Of a DNA stretch of 64,000 nt, positions 1-12,780 are shown one piece after another. Under the pieces are notes generated by a model. That model made no database searches and had not been told where the DNA came from. It saw nothing but the letters and a program-made list of their open reading frames with translations. The stretch covers positions 25,356,350 to 25,420,349 of the forward strand of contig CM055608.1 of the NCBI GenBank assembly GCA_029379385.1, in the 5' to 3' direction. This DNA is from Quillaja saponaria. Lineage: Eukaryota > Streptophyta > Magnoliopsida > Fabales > Quillajaceae. Both the position numbers and the translations under genes were made by a program. Every line of letters begins with the position of its first letter. The stretch's first letter is position 1.

Positions 1-742
1 ACATCTCCCTCGTAGGGAAGATGAGATTGTAACTACATCCTCAAAAAGCCAGGACCTTTTTTTTCTTTGCAATAAAAGAAAAATATGGAGGAGGACAAAA
101 AGTCCTCACAAACATGTATAAATACAGAAAAGGTGAGCCTAACAATAAATCTAGAAAAAGAGCGAGCCTAATACAATAGAGCTCGCCAATTAGATCACTG
201 AAAAGACATCTTGAAATACTCCTGAAGCAGAGTAAAAAAAAAAAGCAAGAAAATAATTTATAGAAAGAAAATGCCATGGTAGACAACAATTCTAAAAAAT
301 CAACCGTACTCCCCAAAAAGCACAATTTCATAAATAATTTACATCCTTATCAAGTCATCAGAATATCATGGAGTGAACTCGGGCATGTTAACTACTTGGT
401 TAAGTCCGTATCAAAAAAGCCAGTCATAAGATTATGTCTATGCACTTGTAACCTATGTCTGAAAACGAGACTACAAACTTGAAACACATCTTATTATTCT
501 AGTCCATAGGCGGACATCTCTGTCACAAGGAAACTAAACATTCAGATATAGTATAATTAGGATGGCAGATACCACTCCTATCATATCATCATATATTTTA
601 AAGTATGACCATGTTTACCAGCGACCATATCCTCATCATAAATCCTTGAAGGAAAAACACAAATAAAAAGCTTATAGCCTTAAAGATTCAGTCAACAGTA
701 GTCTAAGTTCATAGTGGGCTCTAGATCCTTGAAACACAATAC
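1..742. other. 3' flank of SFGH, no gene seen
   Basis: AT-rich sequence beyond the stop codon of the minus-strand SFGH gene. The part next to 742 must hold its 3' UTR. No open frame here resembles a known protein. Confidence 0.5.
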
Positions 743-3700
743 TTAGGGAAGCCTAAGTGCTTGAGCATGATGACGGATGTGATCATCTATGAAGGTGGAA
801 ATGAAATAATAAGAGTGATCATAACCGGCTTGCAATCGCAAGAGCAGTGGAACATTGGCACTCCTGCATGCTTCTTCAAACTTGTGAGGTAGCAATTGAT
901 CATGCAAGAATTTGTCATCTCCCCCCTGCAAAGCACGGAAGTAATGAGAAGATAATTCAAGCAAAAAATCACTGAGATAATAGGTTAAATGGTTAAAATT
1001 TGATATATAGAACACTACTGAAATTTAGTGTGTCTAGGAGATCATCTTCCTCCATACAAATATCCACTTTCCTTCTTTTGGCCAGACATACAAATCTCCA
1101 CTTAAAATTGGAGATTTTAAACACAAGCCTAGTCTTGTCATATTCCACAAGGTGAAAGTTGTCCCCCTGCTTTCTTAGCATGCCAAGATAGCAACCTTAT
1201 TGAGAATAATATGCCATGGAGACTATTGATGTGTTCTATGATTATCTTAATTGTAAGAGTTGGTCTTTAATTATGTAATTGTATCACTTGGAATTTAATA
1301 AGTAATTTGGAAAAACAGAATTTAATGAGGATTTGTAGTTCAATAAGGATCCTGTTATTTAAGGGTGGTAACACAGGAGTTAAATTAGGATTTCCTGTGC
1401 TACTAGAATTAGGATTAAAGTGGTTTGCCTATGTAAAGGAGTCTCTATGTATTAATGATTTCATTTATTGAGATTAATTGAACAAATGCCTGTTTGTTAC
1501 TCCTGTATTGTTTCCTTTCAGTTCTCCATCAAATTACAAAGTGAAAACCCCATCTTATTTACCTGGGAATGAGAAGCTACATTTTGTAATCTTCCCTTAC
1601 AAATTTATTGCAATATCTGTTACATCCATATTACTTTGACAATAACTGGACATCAATAAGATGTATCAAACATGACAGTTGACAGGTTATTAGCATTAAG
1701 ATGCATCAATGTAACATCTACCTCATACATTCTGTACCGGAACTTCAAATGTGCAAGACGCCAAGACCTCAAAATTTAAAGTATAGATTACATTAAGAAT
1801 GTACAATTATCAACATCTAACTCATTTAATGATGAGAAAAGCATTAGGCTTCACCACTCAGGCTTCAAGTGCATAATGTGTAAACAACAGGAAAAGAACA
1901 GAAACAAGGCAACAATAATAGACTATCCTTAAATATGGATGAAAATGACAGAAAGTGCACATGTAATCAAGAATATTACTTGGAATTCTTCTCTAGCAAT
2001 TGATACCATGCTGTTATTAAATCCTTAAGTTTTTGAAACCAAACTAATGTGGGACATGTCTGCTTAAAAGAGCAAACTATTATTTAATCATTTAATCTCT
2101 TCATTTTTTTTATACGTAAAGATATATAAGAAGACCCAAATGGCCATAACCTTTGTACAAAATGGTTATAAAAATCAATCTTTCACTTTCTAAAAGGAGA
2201 CAGATTTATAGTAAGCACATATAATGTGCATAATCTCCTAAGTCCTACCTGATCAATCAAAATGGTAGCAGACAAATCATGAAACTTCGCGATCAGGCTA
2301 GTAGCATCATACTCCTGCACTTTTATTATTTATTTGTCATTAAATAAATGCCAAAGTCATTATGTGGAAGTGACATAGAACAGATTCCGTATAACTTACC
2401 TCCCAATCAGATTTACTGCCACCTAGATAATTTGTGAATGCCTTCTGGCCCCAAGCACAATTTATGGGATTCACAATTGGTGCAAAGGCAGATACCGACT
2501 GCATCATAAAGGGGAAAAACTCATAACCAAAGTAATTACTATCGTTCCTGTAGAGACAGAATACTTATCTGTTGTATATCAGGGGAGGGGGTCTAGAAAC
2601 TCCAAATTTCAAAAACGAAACTGAGGAAAAATCACCGACATACTCCTAATGCACGACATTCCTCACTTTAATTTGTTCTTGGCTTTCTAAAATTATGACG
2701 AAATACACCAAAGCAATTGTTTTCTTGTATCATAATATGTCTTTCCATAATACTAAAACTATTACCATACAGTTCAAATTGACATAAATTTTCTCCAATA
2801 AATTAATATATTATTATCAATATAAAAAACATAAATTTTCTCCAATAAATTAATTTATTATTATCAATATAAAAAAACTCCAGTACATTCAAGTTCATGT
2901 AAATCTGTCTGTGTATATGTTTTTTTTAAAAGAGAACATTTTTTAATGCGGCCAAGTAACAAAACATGATGATTGTTAAAGAAAATGATTTCTATTTGTT
3001 ACGATAAAAGAAGAAGGGCTCACCCGGTGCACAAAGTGCTCCCCGGCTATTGCGGGGGTAGGGAGAGGGTGGGCGCACATGTACGCAACCTTTCCCTTAC
3101 ATTTTTGCAAAGAGGCTGTTTCCACGCCTCGAACCCGTGACCTACAGGTCACCAAAGGAACAACTTTACCGTTGCGCCAAGGCTCGCCCTCTTCTATTTG
3201 TTACGATAATACAAAAAAATAAAACCATGCAAATAAATCAATTCCTTTGAACAAGAGAATGATAGACCTCTTTGTATATTAAATTTTTAACATTATCTTA
3301 GAAAAATGCCATAATAATAGTACTAACTTCCAAAAACTTTAAACAGTAATTCCTATGATTATAATGAAGCCATGAACTTCCAACTGCATTATTAGAAAAT
3401 ATATCATTAATTACCTTATACTTATCCAGATTTTTCAGGTAGATTGTTAAAGCACCATGCCCACCCATAGAATGGCCAGATATTGATGCCTTTGATGTTT
3501 CAAGCTGTGGAAAATTATCACTAAGAAGCTTTGGCAATTCCTTGACAACATAGTCATACATACGCCAGTTCTTCCACTTTTCTTGTTTAGCATTGACATA
3601 AAATCCAGCACCTATTAAGAAGAAAAGAAACGGTTCACTTCATACCAAAATATGCATCCTCATGTCTAAGAAAGGACTCTGTTAACCAGAGCTATTTCAT

Positions 3701-6700
3701 GTTGTCGACATAAAATGTTAAATCATACAACACGTGCGAGTTCCAAATGAATCATCTAATCAATACATCCGTTTTGGCCATGAATTCTAGGGCATAAGTA
3801 AGGTTCAACTAAAAAAATGAAAATATAAAAATATAAATCCAAGAACCATATCTCACATGCAAAAGCCACTACCAAATCAGAAAAATTAGTCATCTTCATT
3901 CTAACAAGGGGACAATTAGTTTAGATGCATGAGGCTAAATCACTTTAAAAAATATAAATGATCTTCAAATGTGCTGCAAATTGGATAAGCGGACTAATTC
4001 AGACCTGCAATACTCTTGTTTCGCTTCCTTCTTCCCTTTTGGCTTTTCTTTTGATTAAAAAACCACTTTAATATTAAATCTTCAAGTTAAGTTATTTACT
4101 CCATATTTTCTGGTCATGTGCATTTTGGATTATTAATATTTATAAGGTCTTTATATGTAATTTTAACATATATTTTTATTTTCTTAAGAGGTTATGGTTA
4201 CCAAATTTTTTGTTTCTAAATTGGATCCCATTCTTAGCATGGCAAGGTGTCCTTTATCATATAGTAATACATAACTTAGGAAATATTTAGAAGAAATGGA
4301 GATCACTTCGAGGATAGAGTGATGCAATTCTATACCTATATCCAGAGCCTTGAATGTATCTTGTTACTTCATCTATAATTGAAATAAATGCATTACCTGC
4401 CCTAATTTATTTATTCTAATCAGTTAAGCTAACTTCCACAACTGCCAACTTTTCCTTAGCTATAAGATTTAACCAAGGTACGGTTCTAAGGGAAGGAGTT
4501 TACCTGCTCGGGCCCAGAAGAATGAGACATCCAGTCCCAACTTCCAAGTCTCAGCCAGATATTAAACAAGTTGGAAATCACTACGTGTCTATAATTTTGT
4601 TAACAAAGTGTTCTTCAGCTGGGAAAGCTTAAGTTATATATTATGTGTGGGCTGCTTGTATGATCTGATTGAAGCAAATCTCACAAGTCACAAGGTTACG
4701 AAGGTCAATTCCTAAGTAGAATATTACTTCTACAGTTACAAAGTTTAGATGTGTAAATGAAGAACTGAAATTTATATTGCATTTTCCTCGCTAGTTTTAT
4801 CTCGAAGTTTCAGAATCTTAGAAGTGTACTCTTCTCCGTTTTTTCTCTTTTCTTTTCTTGTTTCTAGTAGAAGAACACTTTTGAGGATACTCATCATAGT
4901 TAGAAATGTGTATGAGATAAGTAAGAGCTTTACATATTACACAGGTTTTGTTAGTTCTTCATCCTCAATGGTGAACATTGGGTATATATGCAATTTTATT
5001 CTCTCATAATTTGGATGACAAAAACATTTTCACAGCATCATAAAGTTCAAAGGATGAAACATGCCAAGCAGAAATAAGCAGGTAACTTGATCCGAATGAG
5101 CTGAAAAAAATGAAAATTATGTGGCTTCAATATGCTGGAAACCATATTTTGACAACATGCAGTAATGTAGCCTAAATTTCACCTTTAACTTCAGCAGCAT
5201 CCATATAATATAAATTTGCAATCGAACTTTTGCAAGCAGATATGAAAGTGAATATTTACTGACCTTACAGAAAATATAGATAATAGATTCTGTATCTACT
5301 CTAAAATATTTCCCACTTCAGTCACATTACTATTTATACGGGAATTATTGAAGAAACAAAAGCAAAAGAAGTATCTTTGTTTTCTGTATGCACAAGTCAC
5401 AACTACAGCCATAATTAGTTACAAATAAGGATTGCAAGTCCTTAAAGGGTCTTTTATATATATCTATAGAAAATATGAATATTTCAGTAGATATAAAGTA
5501 TTATGTGATTGTTCTATGATTCCCTATACAACTGGGAAATTTCAATAATCTATTTAAAAGACTAGATTGGAGCATAAAGTAGGATAAAAAAAAGGTCAGA
5601 TTCCAAGATTTTCACATTCTATATCACGAACAACTTTCAAGTCCTAAAAATAGTGATCAGACGTGTCATACCTACTCCAAAGTCCCAGCTGTCTGCCTCT
5701 CCTTCCACATTCAGCCCTCCTATAATATGAAAATCAAAGGTGAAAAACAGTCAGAATGAAATTCTGGAATAACTACTAAAGCAAGTTTGGAATTATATTC
5801 TGTAATCATACAATGACATAAAAAATACACCAATAATGTAGAGAACTAGAAGTCACAGGTTAGTCTATAGTATACTATACTGGCATAACTATAATGTAAA
5901 ATTTCCCCCACAAAGGCTGTATACTTGCAGCTCTCTTGGAGGAGGCATTGAGTCTATGCTTGTCTATATGGACGAGATGTAACATTGGCCCAGAAGGAAA
6001 GGGGAAATACAATGGAAATTGGCAATGCTTCCCGTTAGAGTGAGAGCAAGGAGGCTAACCTTGATATGAATTTGGATGGATTGACAATCTCTAACTTCTA
6101 TACTTCCTGCCATGAAGGTCCAGAAAGGGGTGGATGTGAAGCTGATAGGATTTGAAGGGGTTAGTGTCCTCCTTGGATGGTACAGTAGACCTGTTTTCCT
6201 AACAGGCTAATATACTAATTGTAAGGCTTTTTATTTTTCTTAAACAGGGTGGCATCTTGTTGTCGCTGTCTTTTAACAAGGGAAAAGTTATGTAGTTTTT
6301 GGGGTTTTTTATTTCTTTTCTTCACTATGGTTGTTCCCCCTTGTCAACTTCTGTATTAATAACTTATTACTTATTGGAAACAAATATAAAAAAAAGTCCT
6401 GAAGTTTCAAAATGGGCAGAGCTTTCCAATCAGCCGAAATTTTAAGTGTATTGCATATGGAGAGTGACTTTCACGTAGATAGTCAGACTATTGACAAGCT
6501 TCCTAAACTCAATCATCTCATACTGACGACTATCCATTCTGAAATGAATTTAAAAGGGAAAAAGTTCGTTGAGACAAGTAACTAAAGCAATGAGCCAAAC
6601 CCCAGTTTTTTTTCCAGACAAAAATTGGGTTTTGCTTCAAGGTTGCTGAGATAATACGAGCAGGAAACCTTACACATGTTCAGGGGAAGAAAAATCCATT

Positions 6701-8602
6701 AGCCAAGACAACAACATTATTTTCTGAAATGGTTCTAGGATAGAGAACGAGCAGATAGAGGTCTTGATGGTAATTTAGCATGATAAGCCAACAAAAACAC
6801 TGACATTAATTCTTCTGCATAATAATGATAGCATAAAAAAGTGCTATAATAACCACCTTTTAGCAAAACATTGACTGCAAACTTACTTGGAGATGTATCT
6901 GGAGCAATCAAAGCAATGCCCTCGCTCGAAGCAACACGTTGAGCCCCTGACTTGATTATAAAATTCTCATCCGTGCATGTAAGACCAGATAGCCAGTAAA
7001 GTACCTTCTCTCAATGAAACAAAAACCATTGATTGTAATAGAATTTTGTGCACCAAATGTGACAATAGCATATTGTGGTGAGACAAATAGTAAAATGCCC
7101 ATATATGGTTAGTCTTGAAACACTTTTATCACATTTATTCATTGCAAAATATATATATATATATATATAGTTACATAAATTACATACTCAATTAGAAGTT
7201 GCAACAACTGTCAATGATTGATACTCATAGAAAATTAGACAAATACAATTTGGAGAGGTGAGCAGGGTTGCAAACCATCACTAAAGGATCACATGTGATC
7301 CTCCAAAGTTGGTACATCCTTCAAGCAAGAACCCAGCAAGTTTCCAATAACAATGGGGGAAAAAGAATGTGCATAAATTTGTTGTCTATATTTGAACAAA
7401 GGGAGCTAGTTAGTGTAAAATGTGGATCATTTGAGCAGTAGTTCACACAAATAATTGCAAATTTGGGTGTGAACACGACAGGCTACTTGCTGGGAGGTAG
7501 ATAAAAAGATTTAAAATGTGTGATATTTACACCTCTAGTGGTTGTGCTACTACAGGAACCCTCCACGTTGTCTTTTATTATAGTTACAGAGCTTGTGATA
7601 AAAGATGGGGTGGGATTCTCTGTTTGATTGTATCCATGAATCTCACCTCAAATAAAACTTCCTTCTTGTTGGTGGGTCACGTATCCAGGGTTTGTTAAAA
7701 TTTCTTCTAACAGGTGGGTTGCTTATTATCAGGCCGAGATGAGGGAATTAAGCCAAAATAAAATAGAACATTTTCACATCATTGCTCATCACCACAAGAG
7801 AACCTGAAAACATCCATATTGATATTTTTAAATGCCACTTCAGGCTATCTTTGGATGAGTTGCACATGATTGGATTTTTCTTTTCTGCACAAAAACACTC
7901 TTGGAGTATTCCATGACTTATTGTAGGTTTGAAAATCACCTGTGCGTATAGATTAAGAATCATGGGTGATTTACTTTATTTCCCTTTCATTAGATTTAAA
8001 TAAACAACTTTAAAACCCATCCCCCAAATTTAGTTATTCAGTATACATTTGCATTCCAAATATTCACTCTCTAATATACAGAAAGAAAAAAAATAAAAAT
8101 ACAATCAATGCATCACCAGTTAGCATGTAAATAAGTATTAGATTATATAAAAAATCCTCAAATGATATAATCCTAATAATAATTAAGAACAAAAGAGCAA
8201 AAACCTAACCAACCCAGAATGACAATCAAGAACCCCAATAAAAACGATAAGCAATTCCTATGAAGATAAATGAAGTCCAAATTCACAGGCATAATACTAT
8301 CAAAAGCTCGCATCTTTAGGGAAAAAGGTAAAAAGGGAAAGGAGAAATGAAATGCAAGTAAAAGATTAAAACCCAGATATTGATTTAAAGTGTGAATTTC
8401 TTACATGCAGAAAGCAAAATGGATGGTTGATTAAACAAGAAAAGTGAGAACTTACTGGGAATTTGTGGGATGCGGAAGGAGAAGGTGGGAAGTACACGTG
8501 GAAGTTCATGGAACAGCCAAGCGTAGGACTGAAATGTTTGTACCTCTTGTTGTACCCTCCAAACATCTTAGAGCTGCCGATCTCTGTTGGTTTGGTATCC
8601 AT
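743..8602 (-). CDS. SFGH: S-formylglutathione hydrolase (esterase D family), complete, 7 exons
   Basis: Hydrolyses S-formylglutathione to glutathione and formate, the last step of glutathione-dependent formaldehyde detoxification, expected in the cytosol. Coding exons on the minus strand: 8602-8456, 7004-6887, 5719-5672, 3611-3415, 2498-2400, 2314-2249, 925-743. All have GT/AG borders and join in frame to 858 nt, or 285 aa, the usual family length (Arabidopsis 284). The start is the ATG of [20 protein letters not shown], which aligns with plant SFGH. The alpha/beta-hydrolase nucleophile elbow GHSMGGHG puts the catalytic Ser at about residue 152. The acid Asp lies in GGDD (about 228-229) and the His in YDHSYY (about 262). 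The Cys in [10 protein letters not shown] (about 59) is the conserved, redox-sensitive Cys known from the Arabidopsis enzyme. The protein ends [14 protein letters not shown] lies in the intron between exons 4 and 5. No defect is visible, so the gene is probably functional. Confidence 0.96.
2782..2876. repeat. 47-bp tandem duplication in SFGH intron
   Basis: Two near-identical copies of an AT-rich unit start with ACATAAATTTTCTCC at 2782 and 2829, a period of 47 bp. They differ at a few bases. This is local slippage or duplication inside an intron and no function is suggested. Confidence 0.75.
3008..3191 (-). mobile_element. Au-like tRNA-derived SINE with perfect 18-bp target duplication
   Basis: About 184 bp. 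Read on the minus strand it starts with a tRNA-like head: an A box TGGCGCAACGGTAAAG at 3179-3164 and a B box GGTTCGAGGC at 3135-3126. These are internal RNA polymerase III promoter elements. The body and the tail ending near GGGTGAGCCCTTCTT match the Au SINE family of flowering plants. It is flanked by identical 18-bp direct repeats TTCTATTTGTTACGATAA at 2990-3007 and 3192-3209, which is the mark of LINE-assisted retroposition. It sits in an intron of SFGH in the gene's own orientation. The perfect duplication suggests a fairly recent insertion. Family assignment is from memory of the consensus; the SINE class is seen directly. Confidence 0.9.
7149..7169. repeat. (AT)n microsatellite
   Basis: A run of AT dinucleotides in the first intron of SFGH, a likely polymorphic marker. 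Similar AT/TA runs occur near 21198-21220, 21595-21640, 26823-26840, 45270-45289, 53443-53458, 56950-56966 and 57374-57399. Confidence 0.85.
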
Positions 8603-8649
8603 CTTTCTCCTGTTTCTCTATAGCTAGCAGAGGATTGAGTGTGAGTGTA

Positions 8650-8670
8650 CCCTGCGGTTATATTTCTTCA
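8650..8670 (-). promoter_or_regulatory. Possible TATA box of SFGH
   Basis: The minus strand reads GAAATATAACC about 55-60 nt upstream of the SFGH ATG at 8602. That would allow a short 5' UTR of roughly 25-30 nt. It is the only TATA-like motif close to the start, but such motifs are common in AT-rich DNA. Confidence 0.3.
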
Positions 8671-10211
8671 TTGAATTATTGTTGGAAGAAAGCTTATGAA
8701 TCCATAGTTTGAATTACACTTATACCCTCAACATTTATCAATTTGATGTATTGCCCTTGTAAAGTTTTACTTTCTAATTACACTTACCACCCTCAGATTT
8801 AACATAATTACATCAACTCTTTTTATTAATATTTTTTTAAGGAGGGGAAGGGAAAATAAATTCTAGCTTTCAGAATAGTCGATCCATAGATATTTTGAAT
8901 ACTGAGGATAGCAAATGTTGTTGGACTGGGTAGTTCAAGTTTCTCACAATAATACCACAGACGCACTATTTTCCTCACACAATAATAAATTCTTAAGAAA
9001 TTCATAATAACATTTTGTAAAATGATTAACAATTATAATAAAGAGAATCATTGTATGATAAATTTATTATAAAATAACATTTGTTTATTTTATAATAAAT
9101 TAAAATGTAATTTTGTTGTTATGTAACATTCAATTATGTAAATAGTATTATATTTATTTTTTAGTCTTGAATTATGTAAACAGTATTATTTTCATATTAT
9201 CTTTGTCAGAGTATATTGTTAAAAAGTCTTAGGTGCTGTTTAAAAAATAGTGTCTTGAAGATCACTAATAATAAAGAAATTACATGTGGTTTTTTTTATT
9301 TTTTTAACAATATACTCTTAATGACTTTTTAAGATAGTATAGATGAGAAACTCAGTTGAATAAGTTGGATAATAAAATGTCCCTTGGCTTTTTTTCCCCC
9401 CTGAGCTACTAAAAAAAATAAGGCAATCATCACAGTGAGATCTGGTGAAAGAGGTATAAAAATAATATTTGGATTTGAAACTCAAGCTGTATATAATGCA
9501 CTATAATTTCTTTTTCATTGTTTTCCAAATTAACTTAAGTACGCAGGTTGGTAGGAACCTGCAGCAGAATGACTAAAATTTAACTGCAAGAAAAATCTGA
9601 AAAATTGCATAAATAAACAACTTTAGTGAAGTGGCTGATATTTCAGATTGCAGTGACTGTTTTTGAAGAATTTGTTTGAGCCCGAGTTTGCTGTACTAAC
9701 AAATTTTCACCTTAAAAAAGGTAAACATTGAAAATTATTAACACTCAAATACATCAAAAAAAAAAAAAAACTGCAGACATTTCTTAAATTACGTACACTG
9801 ACTCTCTTATGTGTACCAAAAAGAAAATTACCATGCAGGGTTTAAGATATTTAGGAAGTAGGTTCTTCAAAGTGAACAGAATGACAAGTAGAAGTCTTGT
9901 TCCTAAAAAAAATGTTAAGCACAACTCAACGTACTGATAGCTTTTGGCATGCTAATATGCATTGAGGAACATGCATCGAGTTTCAAATAACCATTTCTTG
10001 CAACTTGCAAGTTACAAATTTTCTGTGTTTCTTTTCCTAGAGAATCTTATTCTGCTTCCACTCTTCAACATACCATCGAGTCATCAACTTCTACCAGGCC
10101 ATCTATATAAAATGACTCCAGTGCCCAATGAAACAGAGAAATCTAGGAATAGTATATTCCTTCTAAAGCAAGATGAGTAAAAATGGTAAAGGAAAACCCC
10201 CTACTTGCTCC
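8671..10211. other. Intergenic, with an inverted copy of the ~370-bp repeat family
   Basis: About 9050-9260 carries, in reverse orientation, the sequence that forms the tandem array at 13.78-16.5 kb, including the CTGTTTAAAAAATAGTG and TATTTTATAATAAATT blocks. Next to it, about 9300-9395 repeats in forward orientation the array's right edge (about 16500-16610, GAGAAACTCAGTT then AATAAGTTGGATAATAAA). No gene is seen. Confidence 0.65.
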
Positions 10212-10989
10212 ATTAGGAGTAATAATATGGGGGACAGGTTCTAAATTCTAATGCAGCCTCTGTACCCTCTGCCAAAGAGATTATAAAGGCACTATGATTC
10301 TCTCCTTCCATTATTGACTAATCTCTTCAAACACCTCACACGTCTCAGTTGAGGCAATTCATTGACCACAATGTCAGCATCCCAAACAGCTTCCTGCAAG
10401 TTTGTCACAACCTTCAAAAGGACAAAGTGGTGTATCAATCATATTCAAGTAAAACCCGTCTTTCAAAATCTCATCAGAAAATGAGTCCTGTCGCGTAGTC
10501 TTGCCTCCACAACTTCAGATAACTGCAGATAAACCTTCCCTATACATCCTCCTTCAAATTGATCGCTTTAAAGAGATGTTCTGCAATGCAACCTTAAAAG
10601 GACAAAGTGGTGTATCAATCATATTCAAGCAAAACCCGTCGTACAAAATCTGATCAGAAAAATGAGTCCTGTCGCCTAGACTTGCCTCCACATATTTCAG
10701 ATAACTGCAGATCAACCTTCGCAGTACATCTTCCTTCAAATTGTTCGCTTCAAAGCGATGTTCTGCAATGGCTTGATCAACAGTTCTTCCTGGTCTTCTC
10801 CATCTCAGGCCTAATTTGTACCTTATCTCGGAATTGGACATAACTATCTTGAAGCAATGCTGCAAAAACACTACCCCAAGCACCTGCTCCAACTCATCAA
10901 TCCTTAATCACCATCATCTCTTCCAAGTCATTACTGCTCTGAATAGATCCATTTAAGTTACCATCCACTGTCTGGATGCTTCCAACCAT
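10212..10989 (-). pseudogene. GPDHC1-like NAD-dependent glycerol-3-phosphate dehydrogenase, N-terminal pseudogene fragment
   Basis: Translated in pieces on the minus strand this follows the N-terminal part of plant cytosolic glycerol-3-phosphate dehydrogenase. It runs MVGSIQTVDGNLNGSIQSSN at 10989, the NAD-binding stretch [78 protein letters not shown] and LEPVPHIITP near 10212. In-frame stops, frameshifts and a missing stretch before the NAD motif show it is dead. An internal block is duplicated in tandem with a 180-bp period. The pieces are colinear with no introns between them, which suggests a processed copy, although the source gene's introns cannot be checked here. The catalytic and C-terminal parts are absent. 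A 112-residue open frame at 10554-10892 is only one frame of this relic. Confidence 0.88.
10410..10770. repeat. 180-bp tandem duplication inside the GPDH pseudogene
   Basis: GGACAAAGTGGTGTATCAATC occurs at about 10420 and again 180 bp later at about 10600, and the following ~170 bp of each copy stay alignable. The unit equals 60 codons and covers the segment from the region after the NAD motif to DTPLCPFK. The two copies have diverged by substitutions and small indels, and the left copy is more decayed. Confidence 0.88.
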
Positions 10990-12780
10990 CCTCTTTTAAG
11001 TGAACCACAGACCAAGAATCAACAAATTAGCAGTGAAAAGCCCCGAATACTAGTACTTTGGATTTCCTTAAACTTCAAGAGTCTTATGTTCCAGTTAATT
11101 TTTCTCTCAACCATACAACCAACTCAAAATTCTGATTCCCAAAACCTACCCTACTGAATCCTATCAGGAGATTTTGCTATGAAATTCACACCAAGCATTG
11201 AAATATCAAATCTTATTGTTAGATATTGCTTGGTCACAACCGAAGTGAACTTATTCCTAGTCTTCCTCCTCGAATTTTCTACCCAGAAAAGAAAAGTGAA
11301 GTATCTTTTACTCCACATTCAACAGAATCTAGTCCATGCAATTATAACAATCTTTATTTACTTAAAGCAGCACATTCCCAGAAAGCACAACAAAATAAAA
11401 AATTTAACCTTTCGTGTTAGAAACTACAAAGTAATGATCTTTGGCCTCCAATCGAGTGGAGAAAGAATATTGTGCCAAATTATTGACTAGTTCCAATCAA
11501 TAAAGCAACACGACGGTTTCAGCAATATTCCATGGAATGGTTCTAATTGTTGTTCCTAGCTCCAATCTTATTACTATCTTTTCAAAGTTGTTGTAAATGG
11601 CAACATGCTAATACTATTCTCCTTTTTGTAATCATCCAGTAGTAACAGGCTATTATGGCATGATTTTGTTTTGGAAGATAAACTCACTTACTCACATCGA
11701 GTCTAGCAAATTTCCAAATGCCCCACATCAAAACACAAGCTCTTTCAATCTGTTCCATAGTATTGTAAATTTGTAACCCATGAATTGACTAAACCAACAC
11801 TAAAGCCATCAATAATCACTACCAACAAATTTTATATCAAGCCAAGATATTAATTGCCAAATCTGAACCACTCACTCACATGAGAACAAAACATGACATG
11901 TTGTCTCCTCTGCAATAATTAATGGGAGTGGAGAATTTGTTTGAAGTTTTAAAAACATTAGTGATCTACACTGTTTTTTAAACAACACTTTAAGACCTAC
12001 ATATACTGTTTTCTTAACAATATACTCTTAACGGCTTTTTAAGTTGGTATAGATTATATCATACTTTCTTGTGATAACCCATGAGTTCATGTGTGTGCCA
12101 AATTGGTTATTGCTCTCGAAAGTAGATATCACATAATAATTTATTATTAAATTTATCTCATTTGATACTTCTCATTCTAGATTGTGAATAATTCTAAATA
12201 TGATATATACACATTGGAATTCACAACTAAGAAGCATTGGAATTCGCAACTAAGAAAATGGGATATCTAATATGCACGTGGCTTAAATAGAAGTAACCAT
12301 TTAGTAAACAAACCTTCATAACTAAATAGAAATATGGTGTCATACCTTTAAATGATAATTGGCATCATATGGCTTACCTCTACAACAATACTAATATGAT
12401 ATAAATATGCCAGTTGCCACAACAAACAATATGCTTCTTCCAAAAACCCATAATAGTTACCTCATCTTACTATTATTCTAAATAAGTTGACAAATGAAAA
12501 ATCAGGGTGAAAAGGGAAGTTATCAATTAGGCCTTCTAATCCAAATTTGCTAATGTTGCATTTTTGATATGAACGAATTAATCTTTTGCCGCTTGTAATC
12601 ATTGTATACTTGAAAATATGCTGAGTAAGATGGAATGGGAGAATTGCAAAAATAAATTGCAATGCCAAAGATATGAATTTAATCCTGAATCATATGAGAT
12701 TTAGTTAAAAAGTTAAGATTTCACAAATTGCAAATATCCAAACACATATAGTTTTAACATATCGTGGAAACAAACAGTAG
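10990..12780. other. Repeat-rich intergenic DNA, possible LINE remnant
   Basis: The first part may be the 5' UTR of the retroposed GPDH copy. About 11700-11760 on the minus strand reads EQIERACVLMWGIWKFAR, which resembles the region after the reverse transcriptase of plant LINEs, but it is short and weak. About 11965-12060 holds a partial forward copy of the edge of the ~370-bp repeat family (TTTTTTAAACAACACTTTAAGAC). A 24-bp doublet (CATTGGAATTC followed by CAACTAAGAA) lies at about 12212-12255. No intact gene is seen. Confidence 0.4.

Noticed and set aside
3120..3180. A and B boxes as a tRNA gene
   Set aside because: The sequence lacks acceptor-stem pairing and continues into a SINE body with target duplications.
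10554..10892. 112-codon minus-strand open frame as an independent gene
   Set aside because: Its residues in this and neighbouring frames follow glycerol-3-phosphate dehydrogenase with frameshifts, so it is part of the pseudogene.
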